Positions 8,775-17,413 of a DNA stretch of 64,000 nt are shown here, in pieces. The stretch covers positions 186,001-250,000 of the forward strand of contig NZ_CAJZAH010000002.1 of assembly GCF_914271545.1 (NCBI RefSeq). Reading direction: 5' to 3'. The DNA comes from Cupriavidus respiraculi (GTDB lineage: Bacteria; Pseudomonadota; Gammaproteobacteria; Burkholderiales; Burkholderiaceae). A program made the translations under genes and the position numbers. The notes below the pieces were generated by a model. It ran no database searches. It was given only the letters and a program-made list of their open reading frames with translations, and had not been told where the DNA came from. Positions within the stretch are counted from its first letter, which is position 1. The number at the start of each line of letters is the position of its first letter.

Positions 8775-9761
8775 TTACTGCGGCTTGGCCAGGCCCAGCT
8801 TCTCGATGATGGCCTTTTCCTTCTTGACCGTCTCGGCCGCGAACTGAGCGTACTGCTCGGTGCCCATGTAGAACGGCTCCATGTCGAACTTGGCCAGCGA
8901 CTCGCGGTAATTCGGCATCTCCATGGCCTTCTTGAAGGCGTCATGCAGCTTCTTGACGATGCGCGGGTCGGTGCCCTTGGGCGCGACCAGGCCGAACGGC
9001 GAGGTCTGCACGATGCCCATGCCCAGTTCCTTCAGCGTGGGCGTGTTGGGGAAGCGCGCCGAACGCTTGTCGCCCCAGGTGGACAGCAGGCGCAGCTTGC
9101 CCTGCTCCACATACGGCGCCCATGCCGGCGTATCGGCCACCGACATCACGTGGCCGCCGAGCAGCGCCTGCATCGACTCCGAATTGCCCTTGAACGGGAT
9201 GTGCGAGAACTGGACGTTCTGCTTCATCGCCAGCTCTTCCATGGTCAGGTGCAGCGTGGTCATGGGGCCGGGCGTGCCGTAGGTCAGCTTGCCGGGATTG
9301 GCCTTGGCGTAGGCGATGTACTCCTGCATCGTCTTGATCGGCGAATCGGCGGGCACCACCAGGCCGAACGAGTAGCCGGCGAGGTTGATCACGTACGACA
9401 AATCCTTGACCGGGTCCCAGTTGATCTTGGTGGTGTACGGCAGGCGGTAGACCGGCATCGCGACCTGCGCGAGCGTATAGCCGTCCGGCTGCGTGGCCTG
9501 CATCATCTGCGCGGGCAGCACGCCGCCCGCGCCGGGCTTGTTCTCCACGATGACCGGCTGCCCGAGGATCTTCGAGGCGTTATCGGCCAGCACGCGGAAC
9601 GGAATGTCGGTGGAGCCGCCCGCGGTGTAGCCGATCACCAGACGGATCGGGCGCTCCGGAAACTTGTCGGCCTGCGCTTGCGCCGGCGCTGCGACGAAAA
9701 CCGTCGCGGTGGCAGCAGCGGCGAGCATGCCCGCGCGGGCGAGGAAATGGCGGCGTTGCAT
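8775..9761 (-). CDS. Bug family tripartite tricarboxylate receptor-like substrate-binding protein
   Basis: 328 residues. The N-terminal signal (about 28 residues, RRHFLARAG followed by an alanine-rich core) resembles a twin-arginine or Sec signal ending near AQAQA. The mature part reads FPERPIRLVIGYTAGGSTDIPFR and VENKPGAGG, the signature of Bug/TctC periplasmic receptors that are greatly expanded in beta-proteobacteria. These bind carboxylates, amino acids or other small acids, often without a cognate TctAB transporter nearby, as is the case here. The ligand is unknown. The gene lies downstream of the HSL-type esterase on the same strand. Confidence 0.92.
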   Translation of the reverse strand: MQRRHFLARAGMLAAAATATVFVAAPAQAQADKFPERPIRLVIGYTAGGSTDIPFRVLADNASKILGQPVIVENKPGAGGVLPAQMMQATQPDGYTLAQVAMPVYRLPYTTKINWDPVKDLSYVINLAGYSFGLVVPADSPIKTMQEYIAYAKANPGKLTYGTPGPMTTLHLTMEELAMKQNVQFSHIPFKGNSESMQALLGGHVMSVADTPAWAPYVEQGKLRLLSTWGDKRSARFPNTPTLKELGMGIVQTSPFGLVAPKGTDPRIVKKLHDAFKKAMEMPNYRESLAKFDMEPFYMGTEQYAQFAAETVKKEKAIIEKLGLAKPQ

Positions 9762-9850
9762 AAGTCTAGGTCTCCTGTTTGCAGCAAATCACTACTTGTG
9801 AAAATCCGGGGTTCTGTGACCGCCTTGGCTTTCGGTGCGCTGCCGGCCGG

Positions 9851-10873
9851 TCAACCGGCTGGCAGGGTGCCGAACGCCTGGCACAAGGCGCCGATCGCAT
9901 CGTCGTGCGCTTTGGCCACGGCGGGAACAAACCGTCCCAGCTTGAAAAAATCGTGAATCATGCCCGGGTAGGACGCGAGCGCGGCGGCCACGCCCGCGCG
10001 CTGCAGCTTCCCGGCATAGGCCACGCCCTCGTCGTGCAGCGGGTCGTAGCCCGCCACCGCGATCCAGGCGGGGCAGCAGCCTTGTACATCGGCGCCGACG
10101 CCCGCGCCGTCCAGCGGCGCGAAGCGCCAGTCGTCGCGGTCGGCGTCACCGCGCAGGTATTGCGCGAAGAACCACTGGATCATCTGCGCGGTCAGCAGAT
10201 AGCCGTCGGCCAGCGCGCGGTGCGACGGCGTGTCCTGGCGCGCGCAGGTGCCGGGATAGATCAGCATCTGCAGCACCGGAGACAGCCCCGTGTCGCGCGC
10301 CTCGATGGCACAGGCCGCGGCCAGCGTACCGCCCGCGCTGTCGCCGCCGATCGCGATGCGGGCCGGATCGGCCCCCAGGCCCGCCGCTTCGGCGAACAGC
10401 CAGTGCAGCACGTCGAACGCGTCGTTGACCGCCGTCGGAAATTTCCACTCGGGCCCCAGCCGGTAGTCCACCGACAGCACCATGGCCTGCGCGCGGTCGC
10501 ACAGCAGGCGGCACAGCGCATCGTGCGAATCCACGCTGCCCACCGTAAAGCCGCCGCCGTGGAAATACAGCAGCGCCGGCAGCGGCTCGGCCCAGCTCGC
10601 GGCGCGCGGCGCGTACTGGCGCACCCGGATGGCGTGGCCATCGCGCGCGGTCACGCGCAGGTCCTCGACATGGTGCACCGGGCGCGGCGCGATATCGAGA
10701 ATGGGTGCGCTCTTCTCGTAGGCGATCTTGGCGTCGGCCGGGTCCAGTTGATGAATCGACGGCCGCTTGGCGCGCGCGATCATGTCCAGCAGCTGCGCGA
10801 TCTGCGGATCGAGCGGCGCGGACGCGGCGACGGGCGGCGTGGGCAACGTGGACGAGGACGGCACAGCGGACAT
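9851..10873 (-). CDS. Alpha/beta hydrolase, hormone-sensitive lipase (type IV) esterase
   Basis: 340 residues. The oxyanion-hole motif HGGG is at residues 105-108 and the nucleophile serine 179 lies in GDSAGG, the type IV (HSL) esterase signature. The acid is expected in AGYDPLHDE and the histidine in GMIHDFF. No signal peptide, so a cytosolic carboxylesterase for short or medium acyl or aryl esters. It diverges from the iron alcohol dehydrogenase gene across 271 bases that include a well-formed promoter and a palindrome (10944-10973). Confidence 0.9.
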   Translation of the reverse strand: MSAVPSSSTLPTPPVAASAPLDPQIAQLLDMIARAKRPSIHQLDPADAKIAYEKSAPILDIAPRPVHHVEDLRVTARDGHAIRVRQYAPRAASWAEPLPALLYFHGGGFTVGSVDSHDALCRLLCDRAQAMVLSVDYRLGPEWKFPTAVNDAFDVLHWLFAEAAGLGADPARIAIGGDSAGGTLAAACAIEARDTGLSPVLQMLIYPGTCARQDTPSHRALADGYLLTAQMIQWFFAQYLRGDADRDDWRFAPLDGAGVGADVQGCCPAWIAVAGYDPLHDEGVAYAGKLQRAGVAAALASYPGMIHDFFKLGRFVPAVAKAHDDAIGALCQAFGTLPAG

Positions 10874-10943
10874 GGACGGCGACGGGAATTTCGGCAGGCG
10901 CAGGGATACGGGTTCTGTCCTGTTCGATCAGCAACAGTTCGAA

Positions 10944-10973
10944 TTGTGAACGAGCGTTCGATTTTAGTATGAT
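10944..10973 (+). promoter_or_regulatory. Promoter with TetR-like palindrome upstream of iron alcohol dehydrogenase
   Basis: A sigma-70-like promoter reads TTGTGA (10944-10949), 18-base spacer, TATGAT (10968-10973), pointing at the alcohol dehydrogenase start 172 bases further on. The palindrome GAACGAGCGTTC (10948-10959) overlaps the -35 element, and is followed by GATTTT. The same palindrome-plus-ATTTT layout occurs in the fadB promoter at 24479-24507. This is the geometry of a repressor operator; the repressor is not in the window. Confidence 0.6.
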
Positions 10974-11144
10974 GCCAGTGGTTTGTGGGCGTCCACCCCA
11001 CGAAAATATGGCGGCGTATCCCGCTGTTCCGCGTTTTGCGCCATCATCGACCAGCGCGCGGCGCGGCGCATGCGCCGGTCCTCGCCACGCGCCATACCAA
11101 AAGCCGCAGAGAATCAGCAGGTTCCAGCCCGGAGACAAGCCATC

Positions 11145-12293
11145 ATGGCCTTTATCTATTACCTGACCCATATTCATATGGATTTCGGCGCCGTGCGCCT
11201 GCTCAAGTCGGAATGCGAGCGCATCGGCATCCGCCGCCCGCTGCTGGTGACCGACAAGGGCGTGGTGGCGGCCGGCGTGGCGCAGCACGCGCTCGATGCG
11301 CTGGCCGGCCTGCCGGTGGCGGTGTTCGACGAGACGCCCTCCAACCCCACCGAGGCCATGGTCAAGAAGGCCTCAGACCTGTACCGGTCGCAGAGCTGCG
11401 ACGGACTGATCGCCGTAGGCGGCGGCTCCTCCATCGACCTGGCCAAGGGCATCGCCATCCTGGCCACCCACCCGGGCGAGCTGCCGACCTACGCAACCAT
11501 CGAGGGCGGCAGCGGCAGGATCACCGACCAGGCCGCGCCGCTGATCGCGGTGCCCACCACGTCGGGCACCGGCAGCGAAGTCGCGCGCGGCGCCATCATC
11601 ATCCTCGAAGACGGCCGCAAGCTTGGTTTCCACTCGTGGCACCTGCTGCCCAAGTCCGCCATCTGCGATCCGGAACTCACACTCGGCCTGCCCCCGGGAC
11701 TGACGGCCGCCACCGGCATGGACGCCGTGGCCCATTGCATCGAAACCTTTCTGGCGCCCGCCTTCAACCCGCCCGCCGACGGCATTGCGCTGGACGGCCT
11801 GGAACGCGCATGGACCCATATCGAGCGCGCCACCCGCGACGGCCAGGACCGCGACGCGCGCCTGAACATGATGAGCGCGTCGATGCAGGGCGCAATGGCG
11901 TTCCAGAAGGGCCTGGGCTGCGTGCATTCGCTGTCGCACCCGCTCGGGGGCCTCAAGGTGGAAGGCAAGACCGGGCTGCACCACGGCACGCTGAACGCCG
12001 TCGTGCTGCCCGCGGTGCTGCGCTTCAACGCGGACGCGCCCACGGTGGTGCGCGACCAGCGCTATGCGCGCATGCGCCGCGCCATGCATCTGCCGGACGA
12101 TGCCGATCTGGCGCAGGCGCTGCACGACATGACGGCACGGCTGGGCCTGCCCACGCGGCTGGGCAGCATGGGCGTGACCGAGGACATGTTCGACAAGGTG
12201 ATCGCCGGCGCGATGGTGGACCACTGCCACAAGACCAACCCGAAGGAGGCCAGCGCCGAGGACTACCGGCGTATGCTGATGGAATCGATGTAG
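11145..12293 (+). CDS. Iron-containing alcohol dehydrogenase
   Basis: 382 residues from ATG at 11145 with GGAGACAAGCC before it; a longer frame exists upstream but is unsupported. Group III Fe-ADH features: the NAD-binding [12 protein letters not shown], then [10 protein letters not shown], and metal-ligand regions [19 protein letters not shown] and [11 protein letters not shown]. It oxidises alcohols or reduces aldehydes with NAD(P) in the cytosol; maleylacetate-reductase-like members also exist in this family. It has its own promoter with a palindrome shared with the fadB promoter, which links it to fatty-acid or alkyl-chain catabolism by inference. The macrodomain gene follows after 92 bases. 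Confidence 0.92.
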   Translation: MAFIYYLTHIHMDFGAVRLLKSECERIGIRRPLLVTDKGVVAAGVAQHALDALAGLPVAVFDETPSNPTEAMVKKASDLYRSQSCDGLIAVGGGSSIDLAKGIAILATHPGELPTYATIEGGSGRITDQAAPLIAVPTTSGTGSEVARGAIIILEDGRKLGFHSWHLLPKSAICDPELTLGLPPGLTAATGMDAVAHCIETFLAPAFNPPADGIALDGLERAWTHIERATRDGQDRDARLNMMSASMQGAMAFQKGLGCVHSLSHPLGGLKVEGKTGLHHGTLNAVVLPAVLRFNADAPTVVRDQRYARMRRAMHLPDDADLAQALHDMTARLGLPTRLGSMGVTEDMFDKVIAGAMVDHCHKTNPKEASAEDYRRMLMESM

Positions 12294-12385
12294 CAGCGGC
12301 ACCGTCGCCCGCGGGCTGCGCGGCTCGTTCCGGGTCCGTGCCCCCGGGCTTCACCATGGCAATTCCCACCGCAAGGAGGCAGTTC

Positions 12386-12913
12386 ATGGCTGGCGAACAC
12401 CTGCAGGTCGTCCACGGAGACATTACCCGGATGGAAGTCGACGCCATCGTCAATGCCGCCAACAGCGGCCTGATGGGCGGCGGCGGCGTCGATGGCGCCA
12501 TTCATGGCGCGGGAGGGCCGGCCATCATGGAGGCGTGCCGCGAGATCCGCGAGTCGCAGGGCGGCTGCCCGACCGGCCAGGCGGTGATCACCACGGGCGG
12601 CCGGCTGCCAGCGCCGTATGTGATCCATGCCGTTGGCCCGGTATGGCATGGCGGCGGCCAGGACGAGGACGCGCTGCTCGCCAGCGCCTACCGCAACAGC
12701 GTCGCGCTCGCCGCCAGCAAGGGCCTGCGCACGCTGGCCTTTCCCAATATCAGCACCGGCATCTACGGCTTTCCGCGCGAGCGCGCCGCCGACATCGCCA
12801 TCGCCGCGGTGCGCGAGGCGCTGGCCGCCGCGCCCGGCATCGAGCAGGTGACCTTCGTCTGCTTCGACGAGGAAAACTACCGCCTGTATCGCGAGCGGCT
12901 CGCCGGCACCTGA
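12386..12913 (+). CDS. Macrodomain protein, O-acetyl-ADP-ribose deacetylase type
   Basis: 175 residues from ATG at 12386, chosen because AAGGAGG lies 7 bases upstream (12373-12379). It has the full macrodomain signature: [20 protein letters not shown], then [14 protein letters not shown] and [11 protein letters not shown]. This is the YmdB/MacroD-like class that removes acetyl from O-acetyl-ADP-ribose or mono-ADP-ribose from proteins and nucleic acids. The catalytic Asn and Asp of the NAANS and GVDGAIH segments are present. It follows the alcohol dehydrogenase gene in the same direction and converges with the hydrolase gene at 12944. Confidence 0.93.
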   Translation: MAGEHLQVVHGDITRMEVDAIVNAANSGLMGGGGVDGAIHGAGGPAIMEACREIRESQGGCPTGQAVITTGGRLPAPYVIHAVGPVWHGGGQDEDALLASAYRNSVALAASKGLRTLAFPNISTGIYGFPRERAADIAIAAVREALAAAPGIEQVTFVCFDEENYRLYRERLAGT

Positions 12914-12943
12914 ACCGGCACCCGAGCCGGCGATCTGTCGCGC

Positions 12944-13891
12944 CTATCGCACCGCGCTGCGGATCAGCAGGTTGATCCGCTCCGGCTGCTCATGCACGAC
13001 CCAGTGCGTCGCGCCGGGGATGCGCTCCAGGCGCAGGTCCGGCACGAAGCGGTCCAGTCCATCGACCAGCGAGGCCGGCAGCGCCTTGTCGTTCTCCGCC
13101 CAGATCACCAGCATGGGCACGCGCACCACGAACTGCGCGGGGTCCAGCCGCGAGATGTCCGGCGGCGGCTCGCCCGGCCCCGGCGGATGCATCGGCGAGG
13201 CGCGGTAGTAGTTCACCCCGCCGGTCAGGGAATGGCTGCCCTCCTCCCCCGGCTGGGACCATGCCGCCCGGTATTTGTCGCGTGTCTCGCCGCTGAACCA
13301 GGGCGCGGGCTGCTCGCCGGAGGCCGTCAGCAGGGCCTCCAGCCGCGCGAAGTTGTCCGCCGCCAGCACCTGCTCGGAGCCGGGCTTGCGCAGCCAGTTC
13401 ATATAGGCGGAGGCGGCCTGCTGCTTCGGATCCGTCGCCAGCGCCTGCGCGAACAGATAGGGATGCGGCGCGTTGATGATGATCAGCCGCTCCAGCAGCT
13501 GCGGATGCTGGATCGCCAGGTTCCAGCAGATTGCCCCGCCCCAGTCGTGCGCCACCACCACGCAACGGTCATAGCCCAGCGCACCGATGAGCTGCACCAG
13601 GTCTTCGACGATATGTTTGGGCCGGTAGGCGTCCACGGCGGCGGGCTTGCTGGACAGGTTGAAGCCGCGCAGATCGGGCGCCACCGCGAAATGGGTCTTG
13701 CCGAACTCGGCAAGCTGCGCCTCCCACTCGTACCAGAACTCCGGGAAGCCATGCACGAACAGCATCAGCGGCTTGCCGCGCTCGCCGGCGCTGGCGTAAT
13801 GCAGCCGCGTGCCGTTGGGCAGCGTGGCGAACTGCAGATGCTGAATCACCGCCGGTGCGCCCATGGTCGTCTCCGTCGCGCTGCCTGTCAT
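12944..13891 (-). CDS. Alpha/beta hydrolase, epoxide hydrolase-like
   Basis: 315 residues. The motif HGFPEFWYEW (HGFP at residues 47-50) and the nucleophile aspartate 116 in AHDWGG mark the epoxide hydrolase/haloacid dehalogenase branch rather than serine esterases. A terminal GATHWVVHEQP supplies the histidine, and a VNYYRAS segment in the cap could supply the acid tyrosine. Cytosolic; it may open epoxides or act as a dehalogenase, substrate unknown. It is the last gene of a leftward series of catabolic genes beginning near 17.3 kb; an intergenic hairpin repeat (13976-13999) separates it from the SDR gene upstream. Confidence 0.88.
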   Translation of the reverse strand: MTGSATETTMGAPAVIQHLQFATLPNGTRLHYASAGERGKPLMLFVHGFPEFWYEWEAQLAEFGKTHFAVAPDLRGFNLSSKPAAVDAYRPKHIVEDLVQLIGALGYDRCVVVAHDWGGAICWNLAIQHPQLLERLIIINAPHPYLFAQALATDPKQQAASAYMNWLRKPGSEQVLAADNFARLEALLTASGEQPAPWFSGETRDKYRAAWSQPGEEGSHSLTGGVNYYRASPMHPPGPGEPPPDISRLDPAQFVVRVPMLVIWAENDKALPASLVDGLDRFVPDLRLERIPGATHWVVHEQPERINLLIRSAVR

Positions 13892-13975
13892 GTCTGCCTC
13901 CGATGCATGGTTCGTGCCTGAGATTTCTTTGCTCCCGCCAAGGGCGAAGACGCATCAAGCCCTGCCGGTATGCTT

Positions 13976-13999
13976 CCCTCTCCCGCCAGCGGGAGAGGG
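13976..13999. repeat. Palindromic intergenic repeat, strong hairpin
   Basis: A perfect 11-bp inverted repeat (CCCTCTCCCGC, CA, GCGGGAGAGGG) in the 123-base gap between two leftward genes. Very similar CCCTCTCCCGC hairpins are, from memory, dispersed between genes in many Burkholderiaceae and Xanthomonadaceae genomes, so this is probably one copy of a REP-like element. No T-run follows on the minus strand, so it would act at most as an attenuator or RNA-stability hairpin for the SDR transcript. Confidence 0.7.
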
Positions 14000-14014
14000 G
14001 AGAAAAATCGGTGG

Positions 14015-14917
14015 TCACCCCCGCAATGCCGCCACCAGCCCCGCCCTCACGTCCGGCTTGCCGGTGAACGGATCGCCCGGATTGCGCTGCCCCACCACAT
14101 CCTCGAAGCGCTGCTGCACGGGCCCCAGCGCATGCGGATGCGAGTAGATGTAGAACTGCTCCTCGCGGATCGCCTCGAACGTGAGCCGCGCCACGTCGGC
14201 GGCGCTGACCTTCCCCGATGTCACCGCCTTGTCCGACATCGCCTGCGAGACGAGCTGCGAGCGCGTCGGCGGCGCCTCGTTGGCGAGGTCGGCGGGCCGG
14301 TTGCGGTGCGACTGGTGAATGCCCGTAGGCACGAAATAAGGGCATAGCACCGAGCAGCGAATCTGCTCGCTCACCAGGCTCAGGTCCTGGTAGAGCGATT
14401 CGGACAACGCCACCACGCCGTGCTTGGACACGTTGTACACGCCCATGGCCGGCGCATTGAGCAGCCCCGCCATCGACGCCGTGTTGACGATATGGCCCTC
14501 GTAGCCGGGATCCCTGGCGGCGGCCTCCAGCATCAGCGGCGTGAAGATGCGCACACCGTGGATCACGCCGTACAGATTGACGCCGAGCACCCAGTCCCAG
14601 TCCTTCAGCGAGTTTTCCCATACGAGGCCGCCCGCGCCGACCCCCGCATTGTTGAACAGCAGGTTCACCGTGCCGAACTCCGCCATCGCGGCATCGGCCA
14701 GCGCCTGTACCTGCTCCGCGCGCGACACATCGGTCCGCACGCCGATGGCCGGCGTGCCCTGCGCCCTGAACTCCGCGACGGTGGCATCCAGCGCGTCCTG
14801 CTGTACGTCGGCCAGCACCAGTTTCATGCCCAGGCCCGCGCCCAGCTTCGCGAACTCCTTGCCGAACCCCGATGCGCCGCCGGTAATGACGGCCACCCTG
14901 CCCTCGAACTGTTTCAT
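14015..14917 (-). CDS. SDR family NAD(P)-dependent oxidoreductase
   Basis: 300 residues from ATG at 14915-14917, preceded by GGAGACAAGACGC. The classical short-chain dehydrogenase features are all seen: cofactor loop TGGASGFG, NNAGVGAGG, and the catalytic Tyr-Lys in YNVSKHG. Classic SDRs of this length with the ASGFG turn often oxidise secondary alcohols in fatty-acid or terpenoid breakdown. The C-terminus is longer than in minimal SDRs (about 250 residues). It follows the class II aldolase gene on the same strand with a 39-base gap. Confidence 0.9.
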   Translation of the reverse strand: MKQFEGRVAVITGGASGFGKEFAKLGAGLGMKLVLADVQQDALDATVAEFRAQGTPAIGVRTDVSRAEQVQALADAAMAEFGTVNLLFNNAGVGAGGLVWENSLKDWDWVLGVNLYGVIHGVRIFTPLMLEAAARDPGYEGHIVNTASMAGLLNAPAMGVYNVSKHGVVALSESLYQDLSLVSEQIRCSVLCPYFVPTGIHQSHRNRPADLANEAPPTRSQLVSQAMSDKAVTSGKVSAADVARLTFEAIREEQFYIYSHPHALGPVQQRFEDVVGQRNPGDPFTGKPDVRAGLVAALRG

Positions 14918-14956
14918 GCGTCTTGTCTCCTCCGGAATCGTTTGCCGCAACGCCGC

Positions 14957-15781
14957 TCAGTCGAGCAGGTCCGGCTGTTCCTTGACGATGCGCGCATACA
15001 GCGGCTGGAACTGGAACCAGCCGGCCTGCGCGGTCCCCACGATGGAATAGGATTGGCGCGCCGCGGCATCCGAGATGGTGCGGGGCGCGGTGCCGGTGCG
15101 CGCGGCGGCCGCCTCGGCAAGCAACTGCACCTGGCACGAACGCTCCATCGTGATGAACCACCACGCGGCCTCGTCGACGGTGCGACCCACGGTCAGCAGG
15201 CCATGGTTGAGCAGGATCGCGGCCTTGTGCGGCCCCAACGCATTGGCAATGCGCTGGCCCTCGTCCAGCTCCACCACCACGCCGCCGAATTCGTCGTACA
15301 GCGCGTGGTCGTTGTAGAACGCGCACACGTCCTGCGTCAGCGGATCGAGCTTGCGCCCGAGCGTGGACCACGCGCGCCCGTACGTGCTGTGCGAGTGCGC
15401 GGCGGCCACCGCATCCGGGCGCGTCTGGTGCACGCGCGAGTGGATCGCGAAGGCGGCGGCATTGACCGGGTAGTCGCCCTCGACCACATTGCCGTGGTGG
15501 TCGCAGCGGATCAGGTTCGAGACGTTGACCTGGCTGAAATGCACGCCGAACGGATTGACCCAGAACGTATCGGTGTGCTCGGGGTCGCGCGCAGTGATAT
15601 GGCCCGCCACCCCTTCGTCGAAACCAAACTTCGAGAACAGGCGGAAGGCCGCCGCAAGCCGCTGCTTGCGGTGCAGGCGTTCCTCCGCCACGGTGGCGAA
15701 CTGCGGCGGGCGCGGCAGCACCCGGTATTTGGCCTTGACCTCTTCGGGCAGGCCGGCGGCCATGTCGTCCGGAGCGTTCAT
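14957..15781 (-). CDS. Class II aldolase/adducin domain protein
   Basis: 274 residues, ATG at 15779-15781 with AGGAGGAG upstream. The zinc-dependent class II aldolase/adducin fold is shown by FDEGVAGHITARDPEH near residue 55, AAAHSHSTYGRAW with two metal histidines near residue 130, and LLNHGLLTVG with the third near residue 190. Members of the family include sugar-phosphate aldolases, decarboxylases and stand-alone proteins of unknown substrate; this one resembles the last type, common in catabolic clusters of Burkholderiales. It lies between the CurA-like reductase and an SDR gene, same strand. Confidence 0.87.
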   Translation of the reverse strand: MNAPDDMAAGLPEEVKAKYRVLPRPPQFATVAEERLHRKQRLAAAFRLFSKFGFDEGVAGHITARDPEHTDTFWVNPFGVHFSQVNVSNLIRCDHHGNVVEGDYPVNAAAFAIHSRVHQTRPDAVAAAHSHSTYGRAWSTLGRKLDPLTQDVCAFYNDHALYDEFGGVVVELDEGQRIANALGPHKAAILLNHGLLTVGRTVDEAAWWFITMERSCQVQLLAEAAAARTGTAPRTISDAAARQSYSIVGTAQAGWFQFQPLYARIVKEQPDLLD

Positions 15782-15804
15782 GATGGTCTCCTCCTGTACC
15801 TGGG

Positions 15805-16815
15805 TCAGACCAGCTTGACCAACTGCTTGCCGAAGTTCTTGCCCTTGAGCAGGCCCATGAACGCTTCGGGCGCGCTCGCCAGCCCCTGGGCCACCGACTC
15901 GCGGAACTTGATCTTGCCCTGCGCCACGCCGTTGCCCAGTTCAGACAGCGCCTGCGGCCACACGTCCATATGCTCGGAGACGATGAAGCCCTCGATCTTC
16001 AGGCGCGACACCAGGATCATGCGCGGGTTCTTCATCGGCAGCGGCTGCCCGTCATAGCCGGCGATCATGCCGCACACGGCGATGCGCCCGAAGGCGTTCA
16101 TGCGCGAGAGCACCACGTCCAGGATCTCGCCGCCCACGTTCTCGAAATAGCCGTCCACGCCGTCGGGCGTGGCTTCCTTCAGCATCATGTACAGCGCCTT
16201 GGAATCGGCGGCGGCCTTGTAGTCGATGCAGGCGTCGAAGCCCAGCTCGTTGACCACGTAGTCGCACTTCTCCTTGCCGCCCGCGATGCCCACCGCGCGG
16301 CAGCCCTTGAGCTTGGCGAGCTGGCCCACGACGCTTCCCACCGCGCCCGAGGCGGCGCTGACCACTACGGTCTCGCCGGACTTCGGCTCGATGATCTTGT
16401 TCAGCCCGTACCACGCGGTCACGCCAGGCATGCCGACCGAGCCGAGATAGGCCGACAGCGGAATGTGCGTGGTGTCGACCTTTTGCAGGCCGCTGCCGTC
16501 CGACACGCCGATCTCCTGCCAGCCGAACATGCCGACGACCTTGTCGCCGACCTGGAACTTCGGATTCTTCGAGGCTTCCACCTCGCCCACGGTGCCGCCG
16601 ATCATCACCTCGCCCAGCGGCTGCGGCGAGGCATACGACTTGCCCTCGTCCATGCGGCCGCGCATATAGGGATCGAGCGACAGGTAGTGGTTGCGCACCA
16701 GCACCTGGCCGTCCGCAAGCTCCGGCACGGGCGCCTCTTCCAGGCGGAAATTGTCCGGCGACACGGCGCCGCTGGGACGGGAGGCGAGAACGATGCGCTG
16801 ATAGGTGTTGGGCAT
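15805..16815 (-). CDS. NADP-dependent oxidoreductase, CurA/prostaglandin reductase-like MDR
   Basis: 336 residues. It is a zinc-free medium-chain dehydrogenase/reductase: N-terminal RPSGAVSPDNFRLEEAPVPE, LSLDPYMRGRM, and the cofactor loop AASGAVGSVVGQLAKLKGC typical of leukotriene B4 12-hydroxydehydrogenase and E. coli CurA. These enzymes reduce the double bond of alpha,beta-unsaturated ketones or aldehydes with NADPH. In this context it may act on an unsaturated intermediate of fatty-acid or isoprenoid degradation. It is 23 bases upstream of the class II aldolase gene on the same strand, so probably in one operon. Confidence 0.9.
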   Translation of the reverse strand: MPNTYQRIVLASRPSGAVSPDNFRLEEAPVPELADGQVLVRNHYLSLDPYMRGRMDEGKSYASPQPLGEVMIGGTVGEVEASKNPKFQVGDKVVGMFGWQEIGVSDGSGLQKVDTTHIPLSAYLGSVGMPGVTAWYGLNKIIEPKSGETVVVSAASGAVGSVVGQLAKLKGCRAVGIAGGKEKCDYVVNELGFDACIDYKAAADSKALYMMLKEATPDGVDGYFENVGGEILDVVLSRMNAFGRIAVCGMIAGYDGQPLPMKNPRMILVSRLKIEGFIVSEHMDVWPQALSELGNGVAQGKIKFRESVAQGLASAPEAFMGLLKGKNFGKQLVKLV

Positions 16816-16896
16816 GGCGAAATCCTTGTAGTGGGTCAGGCGTGGGTCGTCGTGTCTGGATGGTGCTGCGTCGTTGCGTCTTCGTTGCCGGCGTGC

Positions 16897-17334
16897 TCAG
16901 CCGTCGGCGCCGGTATCCGGCTCGCGCTGCGGCGGCGCGCGCTTGATGTACTTGAAGGTGCCGGAGGCGCGGGCCACCAGCTTGCCGTCGTCGTCCACCA
17001 CCTCGGCCTCGCAGAAGGCCATGGTGGTGGTGCGATGCACGCAGTCGCCGCGCGCGGTCAGCGTGCCGCGGCCCGGGGCCATGAAGGTGGTCTTCATCTC
17101 GATGGTGACCACGCCGCGGCCGTCGCCCTCGGCGTCGGCCGAGCGGCTGGCCATGGCCATCGCCACGTCGAGCAGCGTCATCAGCACGCCGCCGTGCGCC
17201 ATCGACCAGCCGTTCTGGTGGCGTGGCTCGATGGGCAGCACGATCTCGCTGAGGCCGCCGCCGAAATGGCGGCAATGCACGCCCATGTCGGCGAGGAAGG
17301 GAATGGGAATGGGAAAGCCATTGTCTTGCGTCAT
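16897..17334 (-). CDS. PaaI family thioesterase
   Basis: 145 residues from ATG at 17332-17334. Hotdog-fold thioesterase with the PaaI signature HQNGWSMAHGGVLMTLLDVAMAMA (read in two parts), where HGG and the following Asp form the active site. It hydrolyses acyl-CoA thioesters in the cytosol. It sits between an SDR gene (17414) and the CurA-like gene in a leftward cluster of acyl-CoA genes and could relieve CoA sequestration during beta-oxidation. The frame continues upstream across the SDR gene in another reading frame; that extension was discarded. Confidence 0.9.
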   Translation of the reverse strand: MTQDNGFPIPIPFLADMGVHCRHFGGGLSEIVLPIEPRHQNGWSMAHGGVLMTLLDVAMAMASRSADAEGDGRGVVTIEMKTTFMAPGRGTLTARGDCVHRTTTMAFCEAEVVDDDGKLVARASGTFKYIKRAPPQREPDTGADG

Positions 17335-17413
17335 GATTCCACGTCCTGCGGCGCAATGAAGTCGGGAGATGCGCGGCACGACCCTGCGGTCGCGCCGCGC
17401 CGCCTGCGGAGGA

